From positions 1 through 64,000 of the forward strand of contig NZ_FOAI01000004.1 in assembly GCF_900109705.1 (NCBI RefSeq): a stretch of DNA of 64,000 nt. Direction: 5' to 3'. This document shows, piece by piece, positions 34,533-46,384 of the stretch (its first letter is position 1; the number at the start of each line of letters is the position of its first letter). Under the pieces are notes generated by a model. The model was not told where the DNA came from, searched no databases, and saw only the letters and a program-made list of their open reading frames with translations. This stretch comes from Roseivivax marinus (lineage in GTDB: Bacteria > Pseudomonadota > Alphaproteobacteria > Rhodobacterales > Rhodobacteraceae). A program made the position numbers and the translations under genes.

Positions 34533-35270
34533 ATGCATCTGGATGTCCGTACCCTGCGAGACTTCTACTATCGCAACGCGCTGGGGCGCGTGGCGCAGAA
34601 GATCGTGCGCGGACATCTTCAGACATTGTGGCCCGACACCCACGGCCGCACGGTGGCGGGCTACGGGTTCGCGGTGCCGCTGCTGCGACCGTTCCTCGCG
34701 CAGTCGCGCCGGGTGGTGGGGCTGATGCCCGCGCCGCAGGGGGTGATGCACTGGCCGAACGGTCTGCCGAACGTGTCGGTTCTCTGTGACGAGACCGAGT
34801 GGCCGCTCGAGACCGGGCATGTGGACCGGCTGGTGCTGATGCATGGGCTCGAAACCTGCGACAACGCGACCGCGCTGCTGGACGAATGCTACCGGGTGCT
34901 GGGCCCGGGCGGGCAGGCTGCTTTCGTGGTCCCCAACCGCTCGGGCCTCTGGGCGCGGTCGGACCGGACGCCGTTCGGTTACGGCCGTCCCTATTCGCTG
35001 AGCCAGCTGGAGTCGCAGCTCAAGGCGCACGATTTCATTCCCGAAGCGCACGTGTCGGTCCTCTACCAGCCGCCCTCTACGCGGCGGTTCTGGATGCGGA
35101 CGGGCCCATTCTGGGAAAAGGTCGGCCGGGCGATCCCGGCGGCGATGGCCGGGGGCGTGATGATCGTGCTCGCCTCCAAGCGCTACCCGCCCACGCGACG
35201 GCCGCTGACGGACCGGGTGCGCGACCCGCTCGAGGTTCTGGCGCCCAAACCCGTCGCCAAGCCGGTCTAA
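34533..35270 (+). CDS. Class I SAM methyltransferase-like protein
   Basis: 245 residues. The layout is that of a Rossmann-fold methyltransferase of the UbiE/Methyltransf_11 type: a helical opening ([20 protein letters not shown]), a glycine region [12 protein letters not shown] in place of the usual motif I, an acidic strand [10 protein letters not shown], and post-motif [20 protein letters not shown]. The motif I glycines are reduced compared with active enzymes, so SAM binding is likely but catalysis is not proven. The C-terminal 70 residues are basic and hydrophobic ([16 protein letters not shown]), perhaps membrane-associating. It is divergent from gloB, an arrangement I believe is common in this family. 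Confidence 0.8.
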   Translation: MHLDVRTLRDFYYRNALGRVAQKIVRGHLQTLWPDTHGRTVAGYGFAVPLLRPFLAQSRRVVGLMPAPQGVMHWPNGLPNVSVLCDETEWPLETGHVDRLVLMHGLETCDNATALLDECYRVLGPGGQAAFVVPNRSGLWARSDRTPFGYGRPYSLSQLESQLKAHDFIPEAHVSVLYQPPSTRRFWMRTGPFWEKVGRAIPAAMAGGVMIVLASKRYPPTRRPLTDRVRDPLEVLAPKPVAKPV

Positions 35271-35429
35271 GCTGCGGCGCGGCGCCGCGTGCGGGACGGA
35301 CTGAATCACCACGGGGCGTCACGGAAAAGCGAGCGTTGCGAACCACATGGCCCGACGTCACGCGGGATGTTAGCGCGAAACGGCTGAAATCATGGGATTT
35401 CCCGCGCGGCTTAAAAGTTCCTTAGCATG

Positions 35430-35458
35430 TTGCGGGGTGCGGGAGGCTCTGCTACATC
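35430..35458 (+). promoter_or_regulatory. Candidate promoter of the atp operon
   Basis: TTGCGG and TACATC are separated by 17 bases, about 100 bases upstream of the atpH start and downstream of an AT-richer stretch (TTAAAAGTTCCTTAG). The match is moderate. Confidence 0.35.
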
Positions 35459-35560
35459 CGCGCTGATTTTGCAGCCCCGGCAAGGTCTGGGGCCAACCGG
35501 CTCACGCCTCCTGGCCTCCTGATCGCGGCCACGGGGGCTAGACTTTTGGGAAGGGTGGAC

Positions 35561-36121
35561 GTGTCTGAACCTGCTTCGATTTCCTCCGGCATCGCCGAGC
35601 GTTACGCCGCAGCCCTGTTCGAGATCTCGCGCGAGGACGGATCGCTCGACACTCTCGAGGGCGACGTGGACGCGCTGGACGCGGCGCTGAAGGACAGCGC
35701 GGATCTGCGCGACCTCATCCGCAACCCCGTCTATTCGCGCGACGCGCAGGGCAAGGCGATCACCGCCGTGGCCGAGAAGATGGGCACCTCCACGCAGATG
35801 CGGAACACGCTGGCGCTGATGGCGTCCAAGCGCCGCCTGTTCGTGGTGCCGGCCTTCCTGACGCAGCTGCGCGAGATGATCGCCGAGCAGAAGGGCGAAG
35901 TGACCGCGGATGTCACGTCGGCGGTGGAGCTGACCGACGCGCAGCGCACGCAGCTCGCCGACACCCTGAAGGCCAAGGTCGGTAAAGACGTCAAGCTCAA
36001 CACCAAAGTCGACGACGCCCTGATCGGCGGACTTATTGTAAAGGTAGGCTCGAAGATGATCGACACGTCGATCCGCTCCAAGCTCGCCTCCCTCCAGAAT
36101 GCCATGAAAGAGGTCGGATAA
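35561..36121 (+). CDS. atpH: F1F0 ATP synthase subunit delta
   Basis: 186 residues from GTG 35561, giving (V/M)[19 protein letters not shown] with AAGGG seven bases upstream; a TTG five codons earlier is less likely. OSCP/delta landmarks are [20 protein letters not shown] at the N-terminus, [20 protein letters not shown], and the C-terminal [20 protein letters not shown]. Delta links F1 to the peripheral stalk. It is the first gene of atpHAGDC. The stop is directly followed by the atpA ATG. The F0 genes (atpIBEF) are not in the window, as expected for the split alphaproteobacterial arrangement. Confidence 0.97.
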   Translation: MSEPASISSGIAERYAAALFEISREDGSLDTLEGDVDALDAALKDSADLRDLIRNPVYSRDAQGKAITAVAEKMGTSTQMRNTLALMASKRRLFVVPAFLTQLREMIAEQKGEVTADVTSAVELTDAQRTQLADTLKAKVGKDVKLNTKVDDALIGGLIVKVGSKMIDTSIRSKLASLQNAMKEVG

Positions 36122-37660
<1,539 letters not shown>

Positions 37661-37672
37661 GGAGGACAGCGT

Positions 37673-38560
37673 ATGCCGTCCCTCAAGGACCTGAAAACAC
37701 GGATCTCTTCGGTCAAATCGACCAAGAAGATCACCAAGGCCATGCAGATGGTCGCGGCCGCGAAACTGCGCCGCGCCCAGGATGCCGCCGAGATGGCCCG
37801 CCCCTACGCGGAGCGGTTCAACGCGGTGATGGCCTCGCTCGCCGCTTCGGTGGGCGACAGTGAAACCGCCCCGCGCCTTCTGCGCGGGACGGGCGACGAT
37901 CGCGTGCACCTGCTCGTCGTGATGACGGCCGAGCGGGGCCTCTGCGGCGGCTTCAACGCCAACATCGCCAAGCTCGCGCGGTCCCATGCCGCGGAGCTGA
38001 AGGCGAACGGCAAGGAAGTGAAGATCCTGACCGTCGGCAAGAAGGGCCGCGATGCCCTTCGCCGCGACTGGGGCGATCACTTCGTCGGCCACGTGGATCT
38101 GTCGGACGTGAAGCGGCTGAGCTACCCGGACGCGCAGCGGATCGCGCAGGACGTCCTCGACCGTTTCGACGGCGGCGAGTTCGACAAGGCGACGATCTTC
38201 TACTCGGTGTTCGAGAACGTCATCAGCCAGAAACCGACGGCCAAGCAGATCATCCCCGCCACCTTCGAGGTGGACGAGGACGAGGCCCAGGACGACGGCT
38301 CGGCGGCGCTCTACGACTACGAGCCGTCGGAGGAGGCGATCCTCGAGGACCTGCTGCCGCGCGGCGTGGCGACGCAGATCTTCTCGGCCCTGCTCGAGAA
38401 CGCGGCATCCGAACAGGGTGCGCGCATGACCGCCATGGACAACGCGACACGCAACGCGGAGGACATGGTCGAGAACCTCAACCGGGAATACAACCGGACC
38501 CGCCAGGCGGTCATCACCAACGAGCTGATCGAAATTATCTCGGGCGCCGAGGCGCTCTAA
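37673..38560 (+). CDS. atpG: F1F0 ATP synthase subunit gamma
   Basis: 295 residues. The rotor shaft helices are at both ends: N-terminal [20 protein letters not shown] then [14 protein letters not shown], and C-terminal [20 protein letters not shown] then [20 protein letters not shown]. The central Rossmann-like domain contains [14 protein letters not shown]. Gamma couples proton flow through F0 to catalysis in beta. AAGGAGG precedes the ATG, and atpD follows after 16 bases. Confidence 0.98.
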   Translation: MPSLKDLKTRISSVKSTKKITKAMQMVAAAKLRRAQDAAEMARPYAERFNAVMASLAASVGDSETAPRLLRGTGDDRVHLLVVMTAERGLCGGFNANIAKLARSHAAELKANGKEVKILTVGKKGRDALRRDWGDHFVGHVDLSDVKRLSYPDAQRIAQDVLDRFDGGEFDKATIFYSVFENVISQKPTAKQIIPATFEVDEDEAQDDGSAALYDYEPSEEAILEDLLPRGVATQIFSALLENAASEQGARMTAMDNATRNAEDMVENLNREYNRTRQAVITNELIEIISGAEAL

Positions 38561-38576
38561 GACCGGAGACGAATAG

Positions 38577-40001
<1,425 letters not shown>

Positions 40002-40067
40002 GACTGACACCTTTCCGGCGGGGCGGCGCGGCGGACGCGCGCGCCCCGTCCTTTCAGGAGGCACGAT

Positions 40068-40508
40068 ATGGCTGAGACCATGCAATTCGACCTGGTGAGC
40101 CCGGAACGCCGGCTCATGCAGGAGGAGGTCGTGTCGGTGCAGCTGCCGGGCGCCGATGGCGACCTGACCGCGATGCCGAACCACGCGCCTCTGATCACCA
40201 CGCTGCGCCCCGGCGTGATGGTCGTGGAGACCGCGAACGGCCAGACCCGCAAGTTCGTCGTCACCGGCGGCTTCGCGGAGCTGGGCGAGGGCCTGTCGGT
40301 CCTGGCCGAGCGCGCTCTGCCGGGCGAGGACGTGGACCAGGAGACCTACGAACAGCTCGTGGCCGAGGCCGAGGAGCGGTATCGCAAGGCGAAGGAATCC
40401 ACCTTCGAGAACGAGCCGGGCCCGGTGGACGATGCCGCCAAGCTTCTGGCCGACATGGTTGCCGTGGGCGGCCACATCGGCCTGTCGGAGAAGCAGCCGA
40501 ACCTCTGA
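40068..40508 (+). CDS. atpC: F1F0 ATP synthase subunit epsilon
   Basis: 146 residues. The N-terminal beta-sandwich opens [20 protein letters not shown] and has the conserved [20 protein letters not shown]. The C-terminal helices are replaced by an acidic segment ending [11 protein letters not shown]; this variable tail is common in alphaproteobacteria, where the inhibitor protein zeta, rather than epsilon, controls ATP hydrolysis (family knowledge). A strong CAGGAGG site precedes the ATG. It is the last gene of the operon and is followed by a terminator. Confidence 0.97.
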   Translation: MAETMQFDLVSPERRLMQEEVVSVQLPGADGDLTAMPNHAPLITTLRPGVMVVETANGQTRKFVVTGGFAELGEGLSVLAERALPGEDVDQETYEQLVAEAEERYRKAKESTFENEPGPVDDAAKLLADMVAVGGHIGLSEKQPNL

Positions 40509-40539
40509 TCGGCGCGCGATCCGAGACGATCCGAGAAGA

Positions 40540-40566
40540 CCCCGCCCGACCGGCGGGGTTTTTTCG
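40540..40566 (+). terminator. Rho-independent terminator of the atp operon
   Basis: The stem ACCCCGCC/GGCGGGGT with a five-base loop is followed by TTTTTT, 32 bases after the atpC stop. Confidence 0.92.
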
Positions 40567-40652
40567 TGACCGGTGCACGCGGGACGTGCATTTGACGTTG
40601 GAATTGGCCCGTCCGCCCGACAGGATGGCGCGAAAGATCACGTGACGACAAC

Positions 40653-41003
40653 ATGAAGAAACTACGCAGCCACCGCATCGGGGTGGATCAGGGCACCGTC
40701 GAGCTGTTCTCGGACTTCGCCAACGGCGGAGAGATGTGGACCGGATCGGGTGCGCGCGAGCGCCGCCGCCGCATCGCCTTCTCCGAGCCGTTCAGCGACG
40801 CCCCGTCTGTGCATCTGACGCTGTCGCTCTGGGACATCGACTCGGGTGCCAACGTGCGCGCGGACCTGCTGGCCGACACCGTGAAGCCGGACAGCTTCGA
40901 AATGGTGTTCCGGACCTGGGGCGACACCCGCGTCGCCCGCGTCCGCATGAGCTGGATGGCGATCGGCGAGATCAGTGACGAAGACGACTGGGACGTGCTC
41001 TGA
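40653..41003 (+). CDS. H-type lectin domain protein
   Basis: A 116-residue protein that is essentially one H-type lectin domain, a six-stranded beta sandwich first described in snail agglutinins. Family-like segments are RRIAFSEPFSDAPSVHLTLS, WDIDSGANVRADLLADTVKP and FRTWGDTRVARVRMSWMAIG. It has no signal peptide, membrane span or cysteine, so it appears cytoplasmic unless exported by another route. It lies between the atp terminator and prs and probably has its own promoter. Its ligand is unknown. Confidence 0.82.
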   Translation: MKKLRSHRIGVDQGTVELFSDFANGGEMWTGSGARERRRRIAFSEPFSDAPSVHLTLSLWDIDSGANVRADLLADTVKPDSFEMVFRTWGDTRVARVRMSWMAIGEISDEDDWDVL

Positions 41004-41047
41004 AAGGGCAGGGGGCCGGCGATCCGCTCGCCCTCTCCAACCTCTCG

Positions 41048-41070
41048 GGGCCGCCGCCCGGGCGGCCCGC
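41048..41070 (+). terminator. Possible terminator after the H-type lectin gene
   Basis: Perfect eight-base arms GGGCCGCC/GGCGGCCC with loop GCCCG, followed by a weak GCTTTC. It lies between the converging lectin and prs genes and may serve either. Confidence 0.45.
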
Positions 41071-41089
41071 TTTCATCGGAATCGCGGGT

Positions 41090-42100
41090 TCAGAGGATGC
41101 CTTCGTAGATCGGACCGAGCGTGTCGGTCTCGAACAGCGACGACACGCTGGTGCCGTTCCAGATGTTCAGGATCGCCTGCGCGAACATCGGCGCGGTCGG
41201 CACCACGCGGATGTTGGGCGCGGCCTTGGCGCTCTCGCTGCGCTGGATGGAGTCGGTGATGACCAGCGACTTCATCACCGAGTTCGAGATGCGCTCGACC
41301 GCCGGGCCGGAAAGCACGCCGTGGGTGATGTAGGCGTGAACCTCGGTGGCGCCGTGGTCCTTCAGCACCTCGGCCGCCTTGCAGAGCGTTCCGGCGGTGT
41401 CGCAGATGTCGTCGACGATAAAGCACTTCTTCCCCGTGACGTCGCCGATCACGGTCATCTCCGCGACCTCGCCCGCCTTCTCGCGGCGCTTGTCCACGAT
41501 GGACAGCGGCGCGTCGAGGCGCTTGGCCAGCTCGCGCGCGCGGGCGACGCCGCCCACGTCCGGGGACACGATCATCGCGTCGTCAAGCTCGCCCTTGAAC
41601 TGGCTCTTGATGTCCAGCGCGAAGATCGGCGAGGCGTAGAGGTTGTCCACCGGGATGTCGAAGAAGCCCTGGATCTGCGCCGCGTGCAGGTCCATCGTCA
41701 GCACCCGCTCGATGCCCGCGCTGGCCATCATGTTCGCGACCAGCTTGGAGGTGATCGGCGTGCGCGCCTTGGTGCGGCGATCCTGACGGGCATAGCCGAA
41801 GTAGGGGATCACGGCGGTGATGCGCGCTGCCGACGACCGGCGCAGCGCGTCGGTCATCACCAGAAGCTCCATCAGGTTGTCGTTGGCCGGGTTCGAGGTC
41901 GGCTGGATCACGAACATGTCCTCGCCGCGGACGTTCTCGAACACCTCGACGAAGATCTCGCCGTCGTTGAACCGCTCGACCCGGGCATCGACCAGCCCCA
42001 CGCTCATGCCGCGGTAGAGCGACATGCGGCGCGCGATCGCTTGCGCCAGCGGCAGGTTCGCGTTTCCGGAAATGAGCTTGGGTTCTACGACGGTGGGCAT
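41090..42100 (-). CDS. prs: Ribose-phosphate pyrophosphokinase (PRPP synthetase)
   Basis: 336 residues. Prs makes PRPP from ribose 5-phosphate and ATP for nucleotide, histidine and tryptophan synthesis. Class I motifs are [40 protein letters not shown] (the flexible loop), the metal/catalytic [18 protein letters not shown], and the PRPP loop [13 protein letters not shown]. The N-terminal [20 protein letters not shown] fits the alphaproteobacterial form. It converges on the lectin gene. PRPP also feeds the pyrimidine pathway whose pyrB lies 4 kb away. Confidence 0.97.
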   Translation of the reverse strand: MPTVVEPKLISGNANLPLAQAIARRMSLYRGMSVGLVDARVERFNDGEIFVEVFENVRGEDMFVIQPTSNPANDNLMELLVMTDALRRSSAARITAVIPYFGYARQDRRTKARTPITSKLVANMMASAGIERVLTMDLHAAQIQGFFDIPVDNLYASPIFALDIKSQFKGELDDAMIVSPDVGGVARARELAKRLDAPLSIVDKRREKAGEVAEMTVIGDVTGKKCFIVDDICDTAGTLCKAAEVLKDHGATEVHAYITHGVLSGPAVERISNSVMKSLVITDSIQRSESAKAAPNIRVVPTAPMFAQAILNIWNGTSVSSLFETDTLGPIYEGIL

Positions 42101-42196
42101 GAGGCGCGGGCTCCGGGGAGGGGGAATCGTTGGTTGCGCTGCGCTTAGCACGCCCCTACGGTCCGGCAAAGACGCGCAGGGAAGAACGGAACAGGC

Positions 42197-42796
42197 ATGC
42201 CGCACATCGACTACTTCTTCTCCACGCTGTCGCCTTTCAGCTACCTCGCGGGGCTCCGGCTGGAAGAGATCGCCGCCGAGCGCGGCGCCACCATCACCTA
42301 CAAGCCGATGGACATCATCGCGCTCTTCGCGCGCACCGGTGGCACACCCCCGGCCCAGCGGCACCCGTCGCGGCAGGAATACCGCGCGCAGGAGATCCTG
42401 CGGCAGTCGAAGAAGACCGGCCTGCCGATGTCGCTGGCTCCGTCGTTTTGGCCCACGAACCCCGCGCCCTCGTCCTACGCGATCATCGCGGCGCAGCGCG
42501 CGGGCGGCGGCAACGTGGGTGCGCTGGTCCACGCGATCCTGCGCGCGTGCTGGGCCGAGAACCGTGACATCGCCGAAGACGGCGTGATCCGCGGCGCGCT
42601 GGAAGAGGCGGGCTTCGACCCGACGCTGGCCTCGAGCGGGCTGCTCGCCGGGGCGGAGATCTATGCCTCGAATCTCGAGGAGGCGATCGCGCGCGGCGCC
42701 TTCGGCTCGCCCTTCTACATCACCGGAGACGAGCAGCGGTTCTGGGGACAGGACCGGCTCGATGACCTCGACAGGCACCTCACGGGAGAGATCTGA
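42197..42796 (+). CDS. DsbA-fold 2-hydroxychromene-2-carboxylate isomerase family protein
   Basis: 199 residues. It begins [17 protein letters not shown]; in this family the CxxC of DsbA is replaced by S-P-F-S, the serine contacting glutathione. The helical insertion (about 40-150) and the thioredoxin-like return [20 protein letters not shown], with its cis-proline, are typical. Known members isomerise chromene carboxylates in naphthalene catabolism or act as kappa-class GSTs. The substrate here is unknown. It overlaps the downstream hydrolase start (TGATG), so the two work from one message. Confidence 0.87.
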   Translation: MPHIDYFFSTLSPFSYLAGLRLEEIAAERGATITYKPMDIIALFARTGGTPPAQRHPSRQEYRAQEILRQSKKTGLPMSLAPSFWPTNPAPSSYAIIAAQRAGGGNVGALVHAILRACWAENRDIAEDGVIRGALEEAGFDPTLASSGLLAGAEIYASNLEEAIARGAFGSPFYITGDEQRFWGQDRLDDLDRHLTGEI

Positions 42797-43626
42797 TGCC
42801 CGAGGGCACGCGGGCGGGCCATCCCGTCCACTGGCGGAGCTTCGGGACCGGGCCCGAACCCGCCCTTCTGCTGCATTGCGCGCTCGCCCATTCCGGGGCG
42901 TGGACCGGCATGGCCGAGGCCCTGTCCGACCGGCTGACCGCCATCGCCCCCGACATGCCCGGCCACGGCCGCAGCGGCGACTGGGACGGCGTGCGCGATG
43001 TCCATGACCTCGTGACCGATATCGCCGAAAGCTTTCTCGGTCCCCGCGTGCACCTGGTGGGCCATTCCTTCGGCGCCACCGTGGCCCTGCGGCTGACCGA
43101 GACCTACCCTGAGCGCGTCGCGACGTTGACCCTGATCGAGCCGGTGCTCTTCGCCGCCGCGCGGGACGAGGCGCCGGACCTTTTCGAAGCCAACCTCGAC
43201 GCCGGGGCCCCGGCGGCCCGCCATGCCGCGGACGGCGACTGGGATGCGGCCGCGCGCGCCTTCACCGGGCGTTGGGGGGGCGGCCCGGACTGGACCAGCC
43301 TTCCCGACGCCGCGCGCGCCCGCATGGCCGCGCAGATGCCGCAGGTCATGGTCACGGGCGATGTGCTGAACGAGGACTCCAAGGGGCTTCTGGCGCCGGA
43401 TGCGACCGCAGCGGTGCGCGCGCCGGTGATGCTGGTGCGCGGCGGGGACAGCCCGCCGATCCTCGGCGCGATCCACCGCGGCCTCGCGGCGCGTCTGCCG
43501 GTGGTCGAGGACGTGGTGGTTCCCGGCGCGGGGCACATGGTTCCGATCAGCCACCCCGACGCGGTCGCGGGCGCGATCCGGTCCCATCTGGACCGGGCCG
43601 GCGACCTCCGGGCCGAGGCCGGCTGA
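42796..43626 (+). CDS. Alpha/beta hydrolase
   Basis: 276 residues of alpha/beta-hydrolase fold. The oxyanion region is [20 protein letters not shown] (HC in place of the common HG). [12 protein letters not shown] precedes the nucleophile elbow [12 protein letters not shown], and the catalytic histidine is in [15 protein letters not shown]; an Asp in [11 protein letters not shown] completes the triad. The substrate cannot be inferred. Translation is coupled to the DsbA-fold gene through TGATG. The next plus-strand gene is kilobases away; plsY converges on it. Confidence 0.9.
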   Translation: MPEGTRAGHPVHWRSFGTGPEPALLLHCALAHSGAWTGMAEALSDRLTAIAPDMPGHGRSGDWDGVRDVHDLVTDIAESFLGPRVHLVGHSFGATVALRLTETYPERVATLTLIEPVLFAAARDEAPDLFEANLDAGAPAARHAADGDWDAAARAFTGRWGGGPDWTSLPDAARARMAAQMPQVMVTGDVLNEDSKGLLAPDATAAVRAPVMLVRGGDSPPILGAIHRGLAARLPVVEDVVVPGAGHMVPISHPDAVAGAIRSHLDRAGDLRAEAG

Positions 43627-43802
43627 GGGGCGAAGCTTCGGCGCGCGTTGGCGCGTTGCGCTGGCAGGGCATCTCGGCGCGTCTCTCGAGAGCGATCACT
43701 TGCGAGACCCGCCGGGACGGACGCCGCGGCTTGATCTTGTCTCCACAAAGGTCTTCGCTCAGGTGCTGAATGCTCGGGGCATCTCGCGCGCCTGTCCCTC
43801 GA

Positions 43803-44411
43803 TCAGGGTTTCTGGCCGATTTTCGGCTCCGTCCCGGCCCGCAGTCGCGCGAGGTTCTGACGGTGCCGCCAGTAGAGCAGCAGTGTCATCACGATCCCGA
43901 CCAGCACCGTGTCGAACTGCGCGATCAGGAACATCCAGATGGTCGAGACCGCCGCCGCGGTCAGCGCGCCCACGCTCGACACCCGCGTCATCACCACGGC
44001 CGCGATCCACGTGGCGCAGGTCAGGAGGCCCACGGGCCACACGAGGCCCAGCAGAACGCCCAGGAACGTCGCCACTCCCTTGCCGCCGCGAAAGCGCAGC
44101 CAGACCGGGTAGCAGTGACCGATGAAGGCAAAGAGCGCGGCGACCTGGGCCGCGTCCTCACCGGCTGCGAGACGGGCGGCAACCACCGCGACGGCTCCCT
44201 TCACGGCGTCGAGGATCAGCGTCGCCGCGCCCGCGGCCTTCGATCCCGTGCGCAGCACGTTGGTGGCGCCGATATTGCCCGAGCCGATGGTGCGCGGGTC
44301 CACCAGCCTCATCGCGCGAGTGATGATGAGCCCGAACGGCACGGAGCCGCAGAGATAGCCCAGCACGGCCCAGAGCAGCAGAACGAAGGTGGCGGAGTCC
44401 AGCACGGGCAT
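43803..44411 (-). CDS. plsY: Acyl-phosphate:glycerol-3-phosphate acyltransferase PlsY
   Basis: A 202-residue, multi-span inner-membrane protein of normal PlsY length. Diagnostic loops are GSVPFGLIITRAMRLVDPRT, GSGNIGATNVLRTGSKAAGA and FRGGKGVATFLGVLLGL; they hold the acyl-phosphate and glycerol-phosphate sites. PlsY performs the first acylation in phospholipid synthesis. Its start codon shares one base with the stop of the PyrC-like gene upstream, so it is the last gene of the pyrB operon. This linkage of pyrimidine and lipid genes recurs in Rhodobacteraceae as far as I know. Confidence 0.96.
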   Translation of the reverse strand: MPVLDSATFVLLLWAVLGYLCGSVPFGLIITRAMRLVDPRTIGSGNIGATNVLRTGSKAAGAATLILDAVKGAVAVVAARLAAGEDAAQVAALFAFIGHCYPVWLRFRGGKGVATFLGVLLGLVWPVGLLTCATWIAAVVMTRVSSVGALTAAAVSTIWMFLIAQFDTVLVGIVMTLLLYWRHRQNLARLRAGTEPKIGQKP

Positions 44412-45721
44412 CAGGCAGCCTCGAAGACGGAGAGGCCTCCGACGAACGTCGCAAGGACCTTACCCTGCAGCCGTGCGCCGTCAAATGGCGTGTTCTTGGA
44501 CTTCGACCGCAGCTTGAAGCGGTCGAGGATGAAGGGCTTCTCGGCGTCGAAGAGCACGAGGTCGGCAGGGGCGCCCGCCGCCATCCGGCCGCTGTCGAGC
44601 CCCAGCCGCCGCGAGGGCGCCAGCGACAGCGCGCGGAACAGCGTCGGCAGGTCCAGATCGCCCGAATGGTAGAGGCGCAGCAGGACCGGCAGCATGGTTT
44701 CCAGACCGACGGCACCGCTCGCGGCCTCCTCGAAGGGCAGGCGCTTGGATTCCTCGTCCTGCGGCGTGTGCATGGACGAGATCACGTCGATCAGGCCCGT
44801 GCGGACCGCCTCGATCACCGCCTGCCGGTCGTCCTCGGAGCGGAGCGGCGGCTTCACCTTGAAGAAGGTCCGGTAGTCCGCGACGTCCATCTCGTTGAGC
44901 GTCAGGTGGTGCATGGAGGTGCCGGCCGTGACGTCGAACCCGTTGCGTTTGGCGCGTTCCAAGGGCGGCAGGGCGCGTGCGGCGGTCACCTGGTCGAAAT
45001 GCACGCGCGCTCCGGTCATCTCCACCAGCGCGACGTCCCGATCGAGGCCCATGCGTTCGGCCATGGGCGACACCGATGGCAAGCCACGAAGGCTTGCGAA
45101 CTTGCCCGAGGTGGCCGCGCCGCCGCGGCTCAGTCCCGGCTCCTGCGGGTGGGCGACGATCAGCGCGCCAAGCCCCGCGGCGTAGCTCATAGCGCGGGAC
45201 AGCACGCGGGTGTCCGCGATCACGTGGTCGCAGTCCGAGAAGGCCACCGCGCCGGCGTCCATCAGGAATCCGATCTCGGTCATTTCACGCCCGGCTCGGC
45301 CCTTTGTCAGCGCGGCCATGGGCAGAACACGGACCGGCGCGGCCTCGGAACCGCGGCGGCGGATGAACTCCAGCGTCTCGGGCGTATCGATGGGCGGATC
45401 GGTGTCGGGGCGGGTGATGATGGTGGTGACGCCGCCAGCGGCGGCCGCCGCGCCCGCGCTGCCGTAGCTTTCCTTGTGCCGCTCGCCGGGCTCGCAGATC
45501 TTCACGCCGATATCCACGATGCCGGGCGCCAGAACCTTGCCGCCAGCGTCGCGGCGCGCGTCGGCGGGCACACGGCCCTCGTCGATCTCGGGGGCGGGAT
45601 GGTCGAAGACCTGCGCGATGCGGCCGTCCTCGACCAGGACGGCGCCTTCGGTGACGCGACCGGCCTCGGGGTCGACGAGGCGGGCATTGTGGATCAGCAG
45701 CGGTCGGTGGGTGTCGGTCAT
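44411..45721 (-). CDS. pyrC: PyrC-like protein, probably a non-catalytic dihydroorotase homologue
   Basis: 436 residues with the amidohydrolase fold of class I dihydroorotase. The overall match is clear (PGIVDIGVKICEPGERHKES, AAAAAGGVTTIITRPDTDPP, VHFDQVTAARALP, KVKPPLRSEDDRQAV). However, the metal motif D-x-H-x-H after PGxVD reads D70-I-G-V-K74, so both histidines are gone. The late motif TDHAPH reads SMHTPQ, so the catalytic Asp is gone. Non-catalytic PyrC-like proteins of Pseudomonas hold PyrB (aspartate transcarbamoylase) in an active complex; the same role is inferred here because pyrB is in the operon. It overlaps the upstream 183-residue gene (ATGA) and plsY (one base). Confidence 0.85.
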   Translation of the reverse strand: MTDTHRPLLIHNARLVDPEAGRVTEGAVLVEDGRIAQVFDHPAPEIDEGRVPADARRDAGGKVLAPGIVDIGVKICEPGERHKESYGSAGAAAAAGGVTTIITRPDTDPPIDTPETLEFIRRRGSEAAPVRVLPMAALTKGRAGREMTEIGFLMDAGAVAFSDCDHVIADTRVLSRAMSYAAGLGALIVAHPQEPGLSRGGAATSGKFASLRGLPSVSPMAERMGLDRDVALVEMTGARVHFDQVTAARALPPLERAKRNGFDVTAGTSMHHLTLNEMDVADYRTFFKVKPPLRSEDDRQAVIEAVRTGLIDVISSMHTPQDEESKRLPFEEAASGAVGLETMLPVLLRLYHSGDLDLPTLFRALSLAPSRRLGLDSGRMAAGAPADLVLFDAEKPFILDRFKLRSKSKNTPFDGARLQGKVLATFVGGLSVFEAA

Positions 45722-46269
45722 GCGGTGGCCAGAAGGTAAAGGGCGACGCCGGCGATCAGGGCCAGCACGACGATGGCGAGCGCGCGCAGCAGCGGCGAGG
45801 TCTTGGCAGGCGTTGCCGCCACGGGATCGGCATCGGCCGCGGAGCCGCGCGCGGAGGCACTGCGCAGCGGCGCGGCCTGCGCCGAGGCGCCGGCCTCGCG
45901 GAAGGTGCCCACGTGGCGCAGCGGCGCCTGCGGATTGAGGGTCTGCGCGGTGCGGTCGAAGGCCTGCGCCGGCAGCACGACGACATGGCCGCGCAGGGCA
46001 TCGAGCCTCGGGCGCGCGGCTTCGAAGTCGGAGCCCGACAGGTTGTGCGCCTCGGCGAGGTAGGCCGAGAGCGGCATGGTCCCGAGATCGCGGATCTTGA
46101 TGATCTCGACGAAGCTTTGGCGCAGGCGGTCGGCGCCCAGAGCGTATTGCAACGGCCATTCACCGGTGCCGGCCTGGGTGGTGAAGCGTTCAACCGCCTC
46201 GGGCGGCAGGTCAAGGTCGAAGACGCGGGTGGTCCCGGTCTCGGCGGCGCGAATATCGAGGTCGCTCAT
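45718..46269 (-). CDS. Hypothetical tail-anchored membrane protein in the pyr operon
   Basis: 183 residues. The first 110 are soluble and polar, with no motif I know (RVFDLDLPPEAVERFTTQAG, YALGADRLRQSFVEIIKIRD). A low-complexity Ala/Ser/Pro linker (about 120-155) leads to a single C-terminal membrane span, LLRALAIVVLALIAGVALYL, giving an N-in tail-anchored topology. It sits between pyrB and the PyrC-like gene and overlaps the latter by four bases, so its dose is tied to theirs. A membrane tether for the pyrimidine enzymes is a guess from position only. Confidence 0.75.
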   Translation of the reverse strand: MSDLDIRAAETGTTRVFDLDLPPEAVERFTTQAGTGEWPLQYALGADRLRQSFVEIIKIRDLGTMPLSAYLAEAHNLSGSDFEAARPRLDALRGHVVVLPAQAFDRTAQTLNPQAPLRHVGTFREAGASAQAAPLRSASARGSAADADPVAATPAKTSPLLRALAIVVLALIAGVALYLLATA

Positions 46270-46296
46270 GCGGTCTCCGTGCGGAGCTTGGGCTGG

Positions 46297-46328
46297 GCCC
46301 CCACGATCTTAACTAAGATCGTGGGGGC
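46297..46328. repeat. Stem-loop A between pyrB and the downstream gene
   Basis: The perfect 14-base arms GCCCCCACGATCTT/AAGATCGTGGGGGC surround the tetraloop AACT (AGTT on the transcribed minus strand). It is too GC-rich at the base and lacks a T-run for a standard terminator. Confidence 0.8.
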
Positions 46329-46347
46329 GTGGCTGCGGTGCGGCACA

Positions 46348-46379
46348 GACGCAAAAATTTTAACTAAAATTTTGGCGTC
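46348..46379. repeat. Stem-loop B between pyrB and the downstream gene
   Basis: The 14-base arms GACGCAAAAATTTT/AAAATTTTGGCGTC have one mismatch and the same loop AACT as stem-loop A, 19 bases away. Both share the core TTAACTAA although the rest of the arms differ. Confidence 0.8.
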
Positions 46380-46384
46380 CCCGC

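Noticed and set aside
44411-45721. Active dihydroorotase
   Set aside because: Both metal-binding histidines of D-x-H-x-H and the catalytic Asp of TDHAPH are replaced, so the family name is kept but catalysis is doubted.
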